Assembly: GCF_002575655.3 (NCBI RefSeq) | Contig: NC_053038.3 | Span: forward strand, 147,514,885 to 147,578,884 | Length of the DNA: 64,000 nt | DNA from: Aegilops tauschii subsp. strangulata | Lineage: Eukaryota; Streptophyta; Magnoliopsida; Poales; Poaceae | Reading direction: 5' to 3' | Part shown: positions 31,606-42,981 of the stretch, in pieces | Numbering within the stretch: position 1 is the first letter of the stretch | How the letters are laid out: each line of letters opens with the position of its first letter | Program-made: the position numbers and the translations under genes | Notes under the pieces: generated by a model | Databases searched by the model: none | What the model saw: only the letters and a program-made list of their open reading frames with translations | What the model was told of the DNA's origin: nothing

Positions 31606-31960
31606 ACAAAAAAGGTGCGGCGCCAGCGGCGGCGGCGACGACGGGGAGGGGGGGTGCGGCGACGGCAACAAACAGGAAAGGGCTGCGGGAGCGCAGCGGC
31701 AAGGGCTCGCGGAGCGGACGACGCGGAATGCAGGAATAAGAACCTCTTGAGGGCGGCGGTTCCTCGGGCGACGGCGGTTGCTGCGGGCGACGGCGGTTTT
31801 GTTCAAGGGAGGAATTGCAAGAGAGGAGAGGGGATTGTTCTCGGTCTCTCTCCCTGTCCGCGGAGCGGTGGGATCGCCTGGAACGGACACGTAGGAGGCC
31901 CGCGTGTGGCAAAAGGCAACATAAAACGGGCCGGCCCAAAAACGGCCCGGCTAAAATAAG
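31606..31960 (-). promoter_or_regulatory. GC-rich 5' leader exon and promoter of the Ulp1-type gene
   Basis: On the minus strand, a CT- and GC-rich leader (about 31,880 to 31,606) ends at a GTACGT donor that pairs with the TGCTGCAG acceptor just before the ATG exon (31,386). Upstream, TGGGCC-type words (plus-strand GGCCCA at 31,930-31,950) match plant site II promoter motifs. Long ORFs in this block on both strands are GC-rich artefacts. Confidence 0.45.
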
Positions 31961-32129
31961 AAAGACCACATCAAAACGCACATGATGCAGTTCTCTATTA
32001 AGAACAATGAAGTTCAGTCGGTAAAACAAAAATAAAATAAACGCAGTTCATAAAAAAAGTTAAAATCAAAAACAACACGCATGTTAAGAAAACACATCCG
32101 AAAAGAAAAAGTATACATTCAAATAAGTG

Positions 32130-32560
32130 CCACACAAAAAAATGGGCCCCCCAACCCCCCTACCCCTCCCGTACAGGGACTGCAGTAAGTACAGGCAAAA
32201 AAATTGATACAGTACGCAGCACTAGAAAGATGCAGTGCATTTCGTTACACGAAGCAGTACGGTTTAGCAATCCAGTTCCGGATTACCTACATGAATAAAT
32301 ACACGGTATAGAACACAGCGAAAAACTCATAAAATTGCGGAATACATTGTACTTTATTCAGGGGCTGCAATAAGGACAGGCAAAAAATACTGTGAAGTAA
32401 GCACCTGTAGACAACATGCAGTTCTCCATTGCACACGATGCAGTGCAGAACTCTAACCAATGCAGTTTCATTATCACGCAGGATACATATAAACGTCGCA
32501 AAATGCCCGTTCGCACAGAAAGTGGTGATTAAAAATCTACTGATCAAAAATAAAAAAACA
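32130..32560 (+). repeat. Flank repeat UP, copy 2
   Basis: Shares ordered words with 9,570-9,880 in the same orientation: the G/C run AATGGGCCCCCCAACCCC, then GATACATATAAACG, AAAATGCCCGTTCGCACAGAA. It lies just upstream of the better exonuclease copy. Confidence 0.7.
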
Positions 32561-32845
32561 CGTTAAAAAACACCACGTTCGCATACAACCACCCAATCGG
32601 AGCGGTTCCATCGCCACAAGCCCACGATCACAGACGCAACACCAACCCACGATCTGCACAAACCGCATCGTCAGCGAGATCGTGCAGTTCATCCGATGCG
32701 GCCATCCCAACCCGCGCCATCCCCTTAAATTCAGACCCCTGCCATAGGCCTTCTCATCCACAACAACACAAGTATCCATTGCGCTGCCACCAAATCGCTC
32801 CATCACATCCATCTCCACGCAAAACACCAAGCCCTACTACCGGCC

Positions 32846-33519
32846 ATGGCGTTCGCCGACGAGTACCAGGGCGTGGAGGCCCACGGCAACACCAAGTTGC
32901 ACGTCATCCACACCAACGACAAGAAGCAGGTGGCGATCACCCTCTCAGCCTCCAGCACCACAAGATCGTCGGCATTGATCTCGAGTACAACAACGAGCCT
33001 GAAGCGACGCAGAAACCCGCCCTCTACCAACTCTCCATCGGCAAGAAACACCCGGTGCTGCTCTTCCAACTGAGCGCCACTGAAAGGTGCACCGTCTTCG
33101 ACAACTTCCTCGCCGACCCCAGGTACACCTTTGCAGGCTTCTCCATCGACGGCGACAAAAAAAGGCTAGAGCGCGTCAATCTGGAGGTCACCAACTTGGT
33201 CGACATCCAGAAGGAGTGGAGGGTGCCCGAGGCAACCAAGGAGTTGGACTCCCTTGGAGACGTCTCCAGCATGCTCATCGACGACTACTACAACAACATG
33301 AAGAAGAAGATCACCGACGACGAGCACAAGCGCTGGGCCACCCTGCCTCTGTCCATGAGGCACATCGAGTACGCGGCAAAGGACGCCTACGCAGCGTACG
33401 AGATATGGAACCGCATCACCCTCACCCAGGACGGGCTTCGCCGTGCAAAGCTGGAGAAGGAGGAGCCCCCCAAGAAGCGCACCAGGAGCAGCTGGGGATG
33501 GGGAGACGCTGACTGGTGA
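32846..33519 (+). pseudogene. DEDDy (WRN-like) 3'-5' exonuclease gene with one frameshift
   Basis: Starts ATG 32,846 (MAFADEYQGVEAHGNTKLHV) in one frame and continues from about 32,955 in another with HHKIVGIDLEYNNEPEAT. The frame change equals one lost base (or a slightly larger loss) near 32,950. The exonuclease core is otherwise complete: ExoI GIDLEY (Asp, Glu), ExoII FAGFSIDGDKKRLE (Asp), ExoIII IEYAAKDAYAAYEIWNRI (Tyr, Asp). It ends RTRSSWGWGDADW with TGA at 33,517. Total length near 225 codons suits small plant WRN-exo-like proteins. There are no introns and G+C is high. A reading-frame error in assembly or an unusual start at the later frame could make it functional. Confidence 0.8.
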
Positions 33520-34170
33520 AGAAGATGGTGCCGGCCAAAGAGCAACCAATGCCAGCGTCGTTTTAGAATTATCATCAAATTTGCTTTATGTTGTTTGCTT
33601 ATGTATCGTAGTTTGCTTGTGATCATTTGCTTTTGCTGAACTTAGTTTGCTTGCCATGCAGAATCGCTTGTAATGATGTGAACTTTGATTATGTTAGATT
33701 GCTTTCTGTTGAAATTAGTTTGCTCATGATGAACTTGCCGTACAGAATGCCTGTGATAATTTGTTTTCTGTTGTTTGCTTATGAATCATTAGATTCGAGC
33801 AGTGTGCAAATAGGACGCATGCAGTGCAAGTTGTGTACCAATGCAGTACAGACTCTGTCAAATGAAGTTTACACATACCCAACAAAGCAGTGCACGCCCC
33901 TAAATTTGGAAAAATGAATAGATAAGAGAAAAAACACAAAAAGAAAAATGCGATCTGTATATGTAGTGCGGAAATATATGAACGTGTAGTACACAAACGT
34001 AATCAATGCAATACAAGAATGATTTACTAAGCAGTGCACTCCCCTACATTGGAAAAAAGATTACATAAGAGCAAAAACACGAAAACAAAAATGAGAACTG
34101 TGCATGTAGTACGGACTGCGTGCATATGTAGTACAGAACTCTGATCAGTGCAGTGCACATAGTACAGACT
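33520..34170 (+). repeat. 3' flank of exonuclease unit, shared with 7.1-8.09 kb
   Basis: Words such as TGTTGTTTGCTTATGT, TTTGCTT(G/C)TGATCA and GCTGAA(C/A)TTAGTTTG match the flank of the exonuclease fragment near 7,315-7,375. The block ACGCATGCAGTGCAA...AAAGCAGTGCACGCCCCTA matches 7,920-8,020. Inside, AAGCAGTGCAC(G/T)CCCCTA recurs about 136 bases apart. It breaks at 34,170, where element A begins. Confidence 0.7.
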
Positions 34171-36775
34171 GCTTGTGATATACTGTTGGAGAGCTATGGA
34201 CACGAGTATCATGACCCAAGTTAAATTTTTGGCAAAATGTAAGCGGTTTAAGAGCAGTTTTGAAAACCGTTTTTCTTCATACAAAAAACGTGAATCGTAT
34301 TTTCGATCGCATTTCTAAAACCGTTTATCGGAATGAGGCAAATAATGTGGCCTTGGAAAGCTGCTGCAAAACCACTCCTTCCACATGTTGAAAGTTTGCA
34401 CTAATTCCCTATGGTTAAAGAGTAATATGGAAAATCGTAAAATTTCACAAACCAAACAGACGAGTTCATATTTTCGATGCCACTTCTAAACGGCTAATAC
34501 AATTGAGGCAAATGATATGGCATTGGAAAGCTTATGAAAATGCGCTACTTTTTCATGTTGAAAGTTGTCCCTAATTTTGAACGCTTTAAAAGTAATTTAG
34601 AAAACGGTACAAGTTCCACTGAGTTTGTATTTTCGAGCTAATTTTTGAATCGTATGTCCGAATGCAGCAAATGATATGGCGTTCGAAAGATTGAGGAAAT
34701 TCGAAAAAATTTGGTACATATCGCTTCTACCAATTCCTTGCAGTTTTAAGTCAATTTTGAAAATGTCTAAAAAGTTTTTTTGGCCGTAATTTCTATAAAT
34801 TTATTGGAATTGGGCAAATAATATACCGTTGAAAAGCTATGGAAAATGTGAAACTTTTTCTGTAGATGGTTTTCTTCGATTCCTAGCCATTTTCAAGTAA
34901 TTTCTAAAACAACGAGATCATGCGTTCTGCCTTTATCACGAAATACATTCTTCGAAAATGCACCGCGTGAAGTACTTGAACTTCTCGGCATGTTTATTTG
35001 AACTTCACTCTATTTTTCACGTGCTTTTTTTGCTCGTAGCTCTCCATCCACTCACCGGAATTAAGCAAGTGATATACCGATGGAAAGTTGTTGTAAACAC
35101 ACAACTTTCCTGTGTTGATCATTTTTCATACTCGCGACGATTTGGAAAGTTTTTCATCTGAAATTCATTCAGTGTAGTAGTTGAACTTCCTACTGTTTTC
35201 ATGTTGAACTTCTGTGATGTATTTTCGTTTGTAATTTTCTCATCCAATCGTTAGTGTTACACAAATGATATTCCTTTTTTACATACCTCTTTCACAATAT
35301 TTTTTTAACTTTCTCCGACCGAGGACTTGAAATTCATTTTTCTCATATTAAACACATGAACTTTTTCCATTTTTATGATTTGAAATTTTTATTTTCTTTT
35401 TTAAATCAAATTGCTCCCAAATAATAGCTGGACTTCTTTGTGGATTGAGAAAATTATTTTAAAACACAAAGAAACAATTTATTTTTTGTGTTTTCAAACA
35501 TGGAAATACAAGGTGAACCTCTCTCGCAAGAATTTTTGAACTTCCGCGGACAAAGCACTTGAACTTCTTTCAACAAACCTTTTAAGCTTTTATGTTTCTA
35601 TACTTTTATTCTCACCTGAAATGCATTCCTTGCAGTACTTGAACTTCTCGTTGTTTTCACTATGAACTTCTTTCAACACATAAGAATTTTTTGAATACAT
35701 AAACCGTGTTTTAAATGGTATACATGAAAATTTTAAACCATTCATCAAAATGTGTCACATAATATACTGGTGGAAAGCTTATGAATAGCAGCAAGTTTTT
35801 CATGTAGACAGGTATTACAAATTCATGGCCGTTTGAGAGCAGTTTTTAAAATGGCAGAACAACGTTGTTTTTTGGCTTTTTTAACATGTAAATGAATGAT
35901 GCATGTCTCGTGCATCAATTTGCAACTATGCTAGGAGGAGCATGTGAACTTCTTGCAACAAACCTTATAAGCTTTTTGTTTTCTATTCTTATATTCTTAT
36001 CTGAAATGCATTCTGTGTAGTAGTTGAACTTCCCGCTGTTTTCACCTTGAACTTCTGTCACATATTATTGTTCAACATCTCTCACAAGAATTTTTAAACT
36101 TTATTGGGCCGAGCACTTGAACTTCTAGCAACAAAACCTTTAGCTTTTGCTTTTTTCATTCTTTTTTCATACAAATGCACACCGTGTAGTACGTGAGCTT
36201 CTCGCAGTTACCAATCTGAACTTTTGTCTGTTCCGCGAAAATATCTATGTTTTTTATAGACATTGACCCGCTCTACCATTTTTATTCCAACTTCATTTTG
36301 TATTTTTAGAAATGTGAAAATGGGAGGTTTTTTAGAAATATCAACCCGATGGGGAAGGTAGGCCATCGGGGCGGCCGGATCCTGTGATGGCGGCGGATGG
36401 AACCGAGGGCGGGGTGGCGCGGTGGTAGAAGTAGGGGAGGGGCGACGGTGGCGCAGGATGCTAGTCGGCGGCGGCTCACCTCACTAGGGCCGGGGCCGAC
36501 GCGGGCGCCGATGCGGGTGGGTTGGGTAGCCTCCCGCTGTTTAATTGCGGGAGGGTGGCGAGTGGGTGGTGGCGGCGGCGCGGTTAGTGAAGGAGAGGGC
36601 AGGTAGGATCAGGGTGGTTAGGGAAGGGGGCTGGGGGAAGCGGGTGTGGTGGGGTGGGTTTTATTTTCTTTGTACCGATGAGATGGGTTTCTCGGGAGTT
36701 TAGGAGGATCCCTCTTGGCCCTATGTAGGGCTTCGTGATCAGAATAGTTATTCTAATACAATGATCATAATAGTG
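34171..36775 (+). mobile_element. Element A: truncated non-coding element of the middle family
   Basis: Starts abruptly at a point equal to about 37,137 of element B (CTTG(T/C)GATATA(C/T)(T/C)GTTGG). It lacks the left end and runs through GAACTTC-rich AT DNA with GCAAATGATATGGCGTTGGAAAG-like words, then a GC-rich block (36,340-36,660), to TAGTG at 36,771-36,775. There is no coding gene. The family resembles non-autonomous DNA transposons; CACTA-type ends are suggested but not proven. Confidence 0.6.
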
Positions 36776-36835
36776 CTATCCTATATATATATAAACACTA
36801 TTTTGATCACGGGATCAGAATAATATTTTGATCAC
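36735..36835. repeat. Palindromic junction module 1 (A/B)
   Basis: GTGATCAGAATAGTTATTCTA ... TAGTG, a 20-base TA-rich spacer, CACTA ... AATATTTTGATCAC. The two halves are inverted copies of each other. The module lies between the GC-rich end of A and the GAACTTC-rich start of B. Confidence 0.85.
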
Positions 36836-39800
36836 AACCTGAACTGCCTGAGTAACGCGCCTGAACTTCCCTTTGTACGAACCCGACCTTCGGGCTATCT
36901 TCGCAACCGTGGCTTCCCCCGCGAATTATTCTGGTTAGTCGTGTTCTATATGATGTTAGTGTAATCTAGAAACGGTTTTTAGCAACTAAATACCGATTTT
37001 AAATAGGAATCTCGCTCCTTGGTGGATTTTGTTCTCGGGTCGTGATGAAATTGCGTTTTTTAAAATATTACTGCCTGAGTTGTTCGACCTGAACTTCTCT
37101 CAGTGCTAGGTTGAACTTCCGCCAACATTGCCCAAATGGGGCTTGCGATATATCGTTCGAAAGCTATGGACACCGGTAGCATGATGCAAATTAAATTTTT
37201 GGCAAAATAGCGGTTTAAGAGCAGTTTGGAAAACCGTTTTTCTTCATACAAAAAACGTGAATCGTATTTTCGATCACATTTCTAAACCGTTTATCGGAAT
37301 GAGACAAATAATATTGCGTTGGAAAGCTGCTGCAAAACCGCTTCTGCCACATGTTGGAAGTTTTCTCTAATTCCATATGGTTAAAGAGTAATTTCGAAAA
37401 TCATAAAATTTCGCCAACCCAACAGCTGAGTTCGTATTTTCGATGACATTTCTAAATGGCTAATCCAATTGAGGCAAATGATATGGCGTTGGAAATCTTA
37501 TGAAAATGCGCTACTTTTTCATGTTGAAAGTTTTTCTAGTTTTAAACGGTTTAAAAGTAATTTAGAAAACGGTCCAAGTTGCACCGAGTTTGTATTTTCG
37601 ACCTAAGTTTTTAACCGTATGTCCGAATGCAGCAAATGATATGGCATTGGAAAGCTTGAGGAAATGCGAATGCTATATATTGTTTCTCCCAATTCCTTAT
37701 AGTTTCAAGTCAATTTTAAAAATAGCTAAAAACGTATTTTCGTCGTAATTTCTACAAACTTTATCAGAACAGGGCAAATAATATACCATTGAAAAGCTAA
37801 GGAAAATGCGAAACTTTTTTCATGTTGATGGTTTTCTCCGATTCCTAGCCGTTTTCAAGTAATTTCGAAAACAGCGAGATCATTCGTTCTGCCTTTATCG
37901 CGAAACAGATTATTCGAAAATGCACCGCGTGAAGAACTTGAACTTCTCGGCATGCCTACTTGAACTTCACTCTGTTTTTCATGTGTGTTTTTTTGCTCGT
38001 AGATCTCCATCCACTCAATAGAATTGAGCAAGTGATATACCGATGAAAGCTGCTGTAAACACACAACTTTCCCGCGTTGATCATTTTTTCATACTCGTGA
38101 CGGTTTTAAAAGTTTTTCATCCGAAATTCATTCAGTGTAATAGTTGAACTTCTGTGGCAGTTCTGTTTTGAACTTCACTCTGTTTTTGATGTGCTGTTTT
38201 TTCCCTTAACTCCCAAACCACTTACCGGAATTGGGCAAATGATATACCGATGGAAAGCTGTTGAAAACACGCAACTTTTTCATGGTGATCAGTTTTTCAT
38301 ACTGGCGACGGTTCAAAATATTTTTTTGAATGCGTAAAAATGTGTTTTTAACGGTATACATAAAACTTTTAAACCATTCATCGGAATATAGCATATAATA
38401 TACCGTTGGAAAGCTTATGAATAGGAGCATATTTTTCATTTAGATAGACATTACAAATTTTTGTCGTTTGAGAGGAGTTTTAAAAATGGCAAAACAACGT
38501 CCTTTTTGCCTGTTTTTACATGTAATTGAAGGTCGGACGTCTCGCACTAGAGATCTTGAACTTCACCGAGAGGAGCACGTGACCTTCTTTGCAACAAACC
38601 ATTTAAGCTTTTTGTTTTGTATTCGTATATTCTTATCTGAAACTTATTCCGTGTAGGAGTTGAACTTCCCGCTGTTTTCACCTTGAACTTCTGTCACGTA
38701 TTTTTGTTCAACCTCTCTCACAAACTTTTTTGAACTTTTTCGGGCCAATCACCTGAACTTGTAACAAAAAAACTTTTTGCCTTTGCTTTTTCATTATAAT
38801 TTTTCATCCAAAACGCACACTGTGTAGTACATGAACTTCTGTTTTTTTAGAATATGAAAATATTGAAGTTTTGTAATTAATATCGGACTGCTTCGTTATT
38901 TCAAATTGAACTTCTTGGATTATTGTTAGTAAGTGGGAAAATTCGAGTTTTTTTAGTAAATATTGATCTGCTTCATTTTTAAAAATTGAACTTCTTGGTT
39001 TTATTATCTAGTAACGAGGAAAATATGAGTTTTTCATATTTTTTTACTTTCTCCGACCGAGGACTTGAACTTACACAAATTATAGTCATGTCGTTTTGAA
39101 GTAAATTAGAAAATGACGAGATCATGATTTCTCCCTTCATCGCGAATGGAAATGCACTACGTGAAGTAGTTGAACTTCTCGGGCATTTCTGTTTGAACTT
39201 CACTCTGTTTCACTTTATTGTATTTTTCTTATATGAAATACATACCATGTAGGATATGCACTTCCGGGTGTTATCACTTTGAACATCTCTCTGATTTGAG
39301 AGAATTATTTTAAAACACAAAAAACAAAATATTTTTTTTATGTATTTTGGACATCTAAATACATCACGAACCTCCCTCACAAGAATTTTTTGAATATTTC
39401 CTCGCCGAGCACTTGAACTTCTAGCAAACATTTTTTTCGTTTATGAGTTGTTTTTAAAAGTGTGAAAAATGGCGTTGTGTTTTTTAATTTTTTGAACAGG
39501 TAAATCCTAGGTTTTAATAAACTCCGAACTTCTCTGTTATTTCAATTTGAACTTCACCTTTTTATATTTTTGAGTAAAGAATTGTATTTGATTTTTATAT
39601 GGAAAAAATCGAACATGGAAATACAAGGTGAACCTCTCTCGAAAGAAATTTTGAACTTCTCCGGACAGAGAACTTGAACTTCTTTCAACAAACCTTTTAA
39701 GCTTTTATTTTTCTATACTTTTATTCTCACCTGAAATGAGTTCCTTGCAGTACTTGAACTTCTCGTTGTTTTCACTATGAACTTCGATCACATTCTTGTG

Positions 39801-41169
39801 TGTACGTCAAATTACGCGCTATTGAAGGTCGGACGTCATTTTTTTGCCATTTTAAAACATGTAATTGGAGGTCAGACGTCCCGCAATATAAATTCTGAAC
39901 CGTGAATGGAGGTGCACCTGACCTTCTTGCAACAAATCTGAGCACATTTTTCCCATGTGAATTTTGCATACAAACATTTATTTTTGAACTTCTGTATTTT
40001 GTATGTAAGAACTTCTGATTTATTTCAAAAATAATGGAAAAGCGTACCCATAGCACAAGCGCACCGAACACACGAACACACGACCATCTTATAAAATCCT
40101 ATTCTTTTAATAACATAAAAAACATAAAAAATGGTTTTATTTCTTTTAGTAACAGAAAAAATCCTAGTCTTTTAATAACATCAAGCCGCTCAGTGTTTTA
40201 GATTTGAACTTCTAGGGGTTTTTTAAAAGGGAGAAAGTCCCTTTTTATAAATTTGTGCTGAAATTCTTCATTTTTTTTAGTTTGGCCTTCTTGGGTTTGT
40301 AATAAACGTTGGACTTCTTCGCCTTTTAAATTTGAACCTCTAGGTTTTCTAGAAACGGGAAAGTCCATTTTTTTAATATAAATTTTGAAATGATCAACTT
40401 TTTAAATTTGAACTTCTAGATCTTTTAAGAAATAGGGAAAATCCTTTTTTTAAATATTTATTCGACTGCTCCGGCTTTTTATTCGAACTTCTCATTTTTT
40501 TTTCTTTAGTACTGGAAAATACGAGTTTTTCTAGCAAATATCGAACTGCTTTGGTTATTCAATTCGAATTTCTAGGTTTTTTAGAAATGTTGAAAATCCT
40601 TTTTATATGAATTTGTCACTGCTTTGTTTTTATTTTGAACATCTAATTTTTTTCTTTAGTAGCGGTTACAAATCTGAGTTTTTAGTAATAATTTAATCGC
40701 TATGTTAATTTAATCTGAACTTCTCAATTTTTTTAGAAACGGGAAAATTCAATTTTTTATAAATATTGAACTGATCTGTTTTTTAAATTTGAACGTCTTG
40801 TTTTTTTGCTTTAGTATAGGAAAATAATTTGATTTTTTCATAAATTTTGAATTAATCGTTTTATTGAAAAAATTCGTGTCAGGAATGCCCCTGAACTTTT
40901 TTTATGGCGAACCACCCCATGTTTGGTTTTCGTACATTTTCATTTGTATTTTCCAAACTTCCTGATCTATTAGTCTCTAAAATCCCAAACTTCCGCAAAC
41001 TATTTTTTTATTGTTTGTCAAAGCGTACTTTTATTTATTTAGTGAGCGAGCTTCTAAATTTTGAAAAGTGAGTGTCTATTTTTTTTAATGCACCGAGAGA
41101 TGGACAAATATAAAAGTTGTAAGTTTTTTAGATAGGCGAACAACCTTTTTGTGAACATGTATTAAGACC

Positions 41170-41330
41170 ACACACACACTGTAGGACCTATGCAACACAC
41201 ACACACAAGAGCACACACGAATGCTCAACAAAAGAAAAAAAAACCTGAGTGCACACATGTGAGCTCGCAACACACATGCAAACGCACGAGCACACACACA
41301 GGAGACATCACAGTCCGAACGCACGCACCA
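41170..41330. repeat. CA-rich microsatellite block
   Basis: Interrupted (CA)n with GCACACACGA-type variants, inside element B. ORFs rich in Thr/His or Cys/Val here are repeat by-products. Confidence 0.9.
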
Positions 41331-42399
41331 GACACACTAGTCTTATTAGTTATTATACTTCATAGCGCTCTTTCTTGATTTTGACTTTTATGGAACTCTT
41401 CTTTTGAACTTCTGATTCTGGATATCTTCATATAATCACGAGGCCAACAGGTTTGACAGTATGAACATTCAATTATCTGCACTCTGAACTCTCAAGTATA
41501 CTACTGTAGTTCTAGAGCAACCTCTACCATTCAGTTATCTAAACTCTAGCTAAAGTTGTTCAACTTCGTGCCAAATTGCAGACGAGCACTTACGTGTAGC
41601 AGTAGTAGGGGAGCGAAGCTTCATGACATGGGCTAAGTGGGGATGACGACGGCAGGTCTTGCAGCCTGCAACAGCCACAAAAAACGGAGCATGTACACAA
41701 ACCCATGGATAGTAAAGTCTTCTGCATTTTCGCGCAAACTTTTTCCTGGTACACATATGTGACCTTCTCCCATCTTTTTATATGAACTTATTTTCAGGAG
41801 AAATTTGCTGCCGTCAATTTTCTTCACATATAAGGTAAGACAAACAAACTCATTTTAGCAAAGATGGTGGTCAGAAAATTTTTCATGTTGTCGACATAGG
41901 TACACAAGTAACAGAATTTTCATTTGAGGTAAATTATGCAAATACGAGCACACACAAAAACCACAAAAGCAACATACACTTGACCATTTTGTAATGAGTA
42001 GCTATACTGACGCATTCTTTTTCCAGTTTTAGATTGTTCAAATCTACCTACAAGAATAATACGTGGACTAAATTGGAGGGATATGAGTTTCAGAAATGAA
42101 AGGAAGTTGCCGCACGCTCCAACTCCATGAGCAGAAGAAGAACCAGGGGACAACTCGTTATGCGTTCGAGGTGCGCATGAGTAGTTGTCGTGGAAGCAAC
42201 AGAAGCTAGGGGTGGGTCTGTCATGTTTTTGACGTGCTGATCGCCGTCGACAGAGACGAACGTGTGCCAGGTGGGATCAACCGCGTTGGTACAGTAAACT
42301 GCTGCTAGTCCAACCACTGATCCGTCCGCAGTTCACATAACGCCCAACCTGCAATACAACATGAAGAAATTAGAGCTACACAAACTTGGAGAAAAGAGG

Positions 42400-42850
42400 A
42401 GCGCAAGGAGTAGTGGCTCTCGCCGGCTGCGTCGGGGCGTGCACACCAGTGGAGTGGATCGAACTAGCGGCACCTTAGGACGAGCGAGGAGGCATGCAGC
42501 TGCAAGGTTAGTTGGGAGATGGGGGATCCCGGTCGTGTGCAGCCGAGCCAGGGGATGAAGTGGTCGGCGAATGTGCGGCGGTGGGGGTGTGGTGGGGATC
42601 GAGGGCGGTGGTGGGAGGCGATTTGGGGATGGGGCCCGGCACCGGGAGGCGCGCCAGGGCTGGGCCGGCGGCCACGAGGCGCGCCGGGGCTGGGGCGGCG
42701 GCCGCGAGAGGCGCGTCGGGCCGGCAGGGTCGTCGGCGAGAGGCGCGTCCCCGGAGCCGGGGGCTGGAGGTGGGTTGGGGGTGCATCCGCGCCGCCGTGG
42801 GGATTCTGGGATCGGGACGGGCCGTCGCAGTTGGTTTTCTGTGGATCTCG
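42400..42850. other. GC-rich cargo block in element B
   Basis: Very high G+C with GGCGCGCC(A/G)GGGCTGGG-type duplications at 42,645-42,700. Three frames are open on the plus strand and one on the minus strand, which argues for composition rather than coding. It could be a captured first-exon or leader fragment, as in pack-type transposons. No protein match is recognised. Confidence 0.4.
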
Positions 42851-42882
42851 GGAAAGACTGATCAGGCCTATATAGGGACGCC

Positions 42883-42981
42883 GTGATCCAAATAGTTATT
42901 CTAATCTCAGGATTAGAATAGTCCCACTATATATACATAAACACTATTCTGATCACGAGATCAGAATAATATTCTGATCAC
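42883..42981. repeat. Palindromic junction module 2 (B/C)
   Basis: GTGATCCAAATAGTTATTCTA ... GATTAGAATAGTCCC, TATATATACATAAA, CACTATTCTGATCACG ... AATATTCTGATCAC. Same layout as module 1. The TAGTG end reads TAGTC here. Confidence 0.85.

Larger units (their letters stand above)
36796..42922 (+). mobile_element. Element B: non-coding element, about 6.1 kb
   Basis: Begins CACTATTTTGATCACGGG and runs through long GAACTTC-rich AT DNA (many copies of a GATATACCGTTGGAAAGCT word, about 110-250 bases apart). It then holds a CA-rich microsatellite (41,170-41,330), a region with short uninformative ORFs (41,400-42,400), a GC-rich block (42,400-42,850), and ends GGATTAGAATAGT at 42,910-42,922. It has the same order of parts as A, C and (inverted) D. 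No transposase was found, so it would be non-autonomous. Confidence 0.55.

Noticed and set aside
31463..32029. 188-codon minus ORF with Arg/Pro-rich sequence
   Set aside because: It overlaps the predicted leader exon; another minus frame and a plus frame are also open, so it is composition.
41190..41378. Thr/His-rich ORF
   Set aside because: A product of the CA microsatellite.
42508..42886. Gly/Arg/Ala-rich ORFs in element B
   Set aside because: Three plus frames and one minus frame are open over the same GC-rich block, so openness is not evidence of coding.
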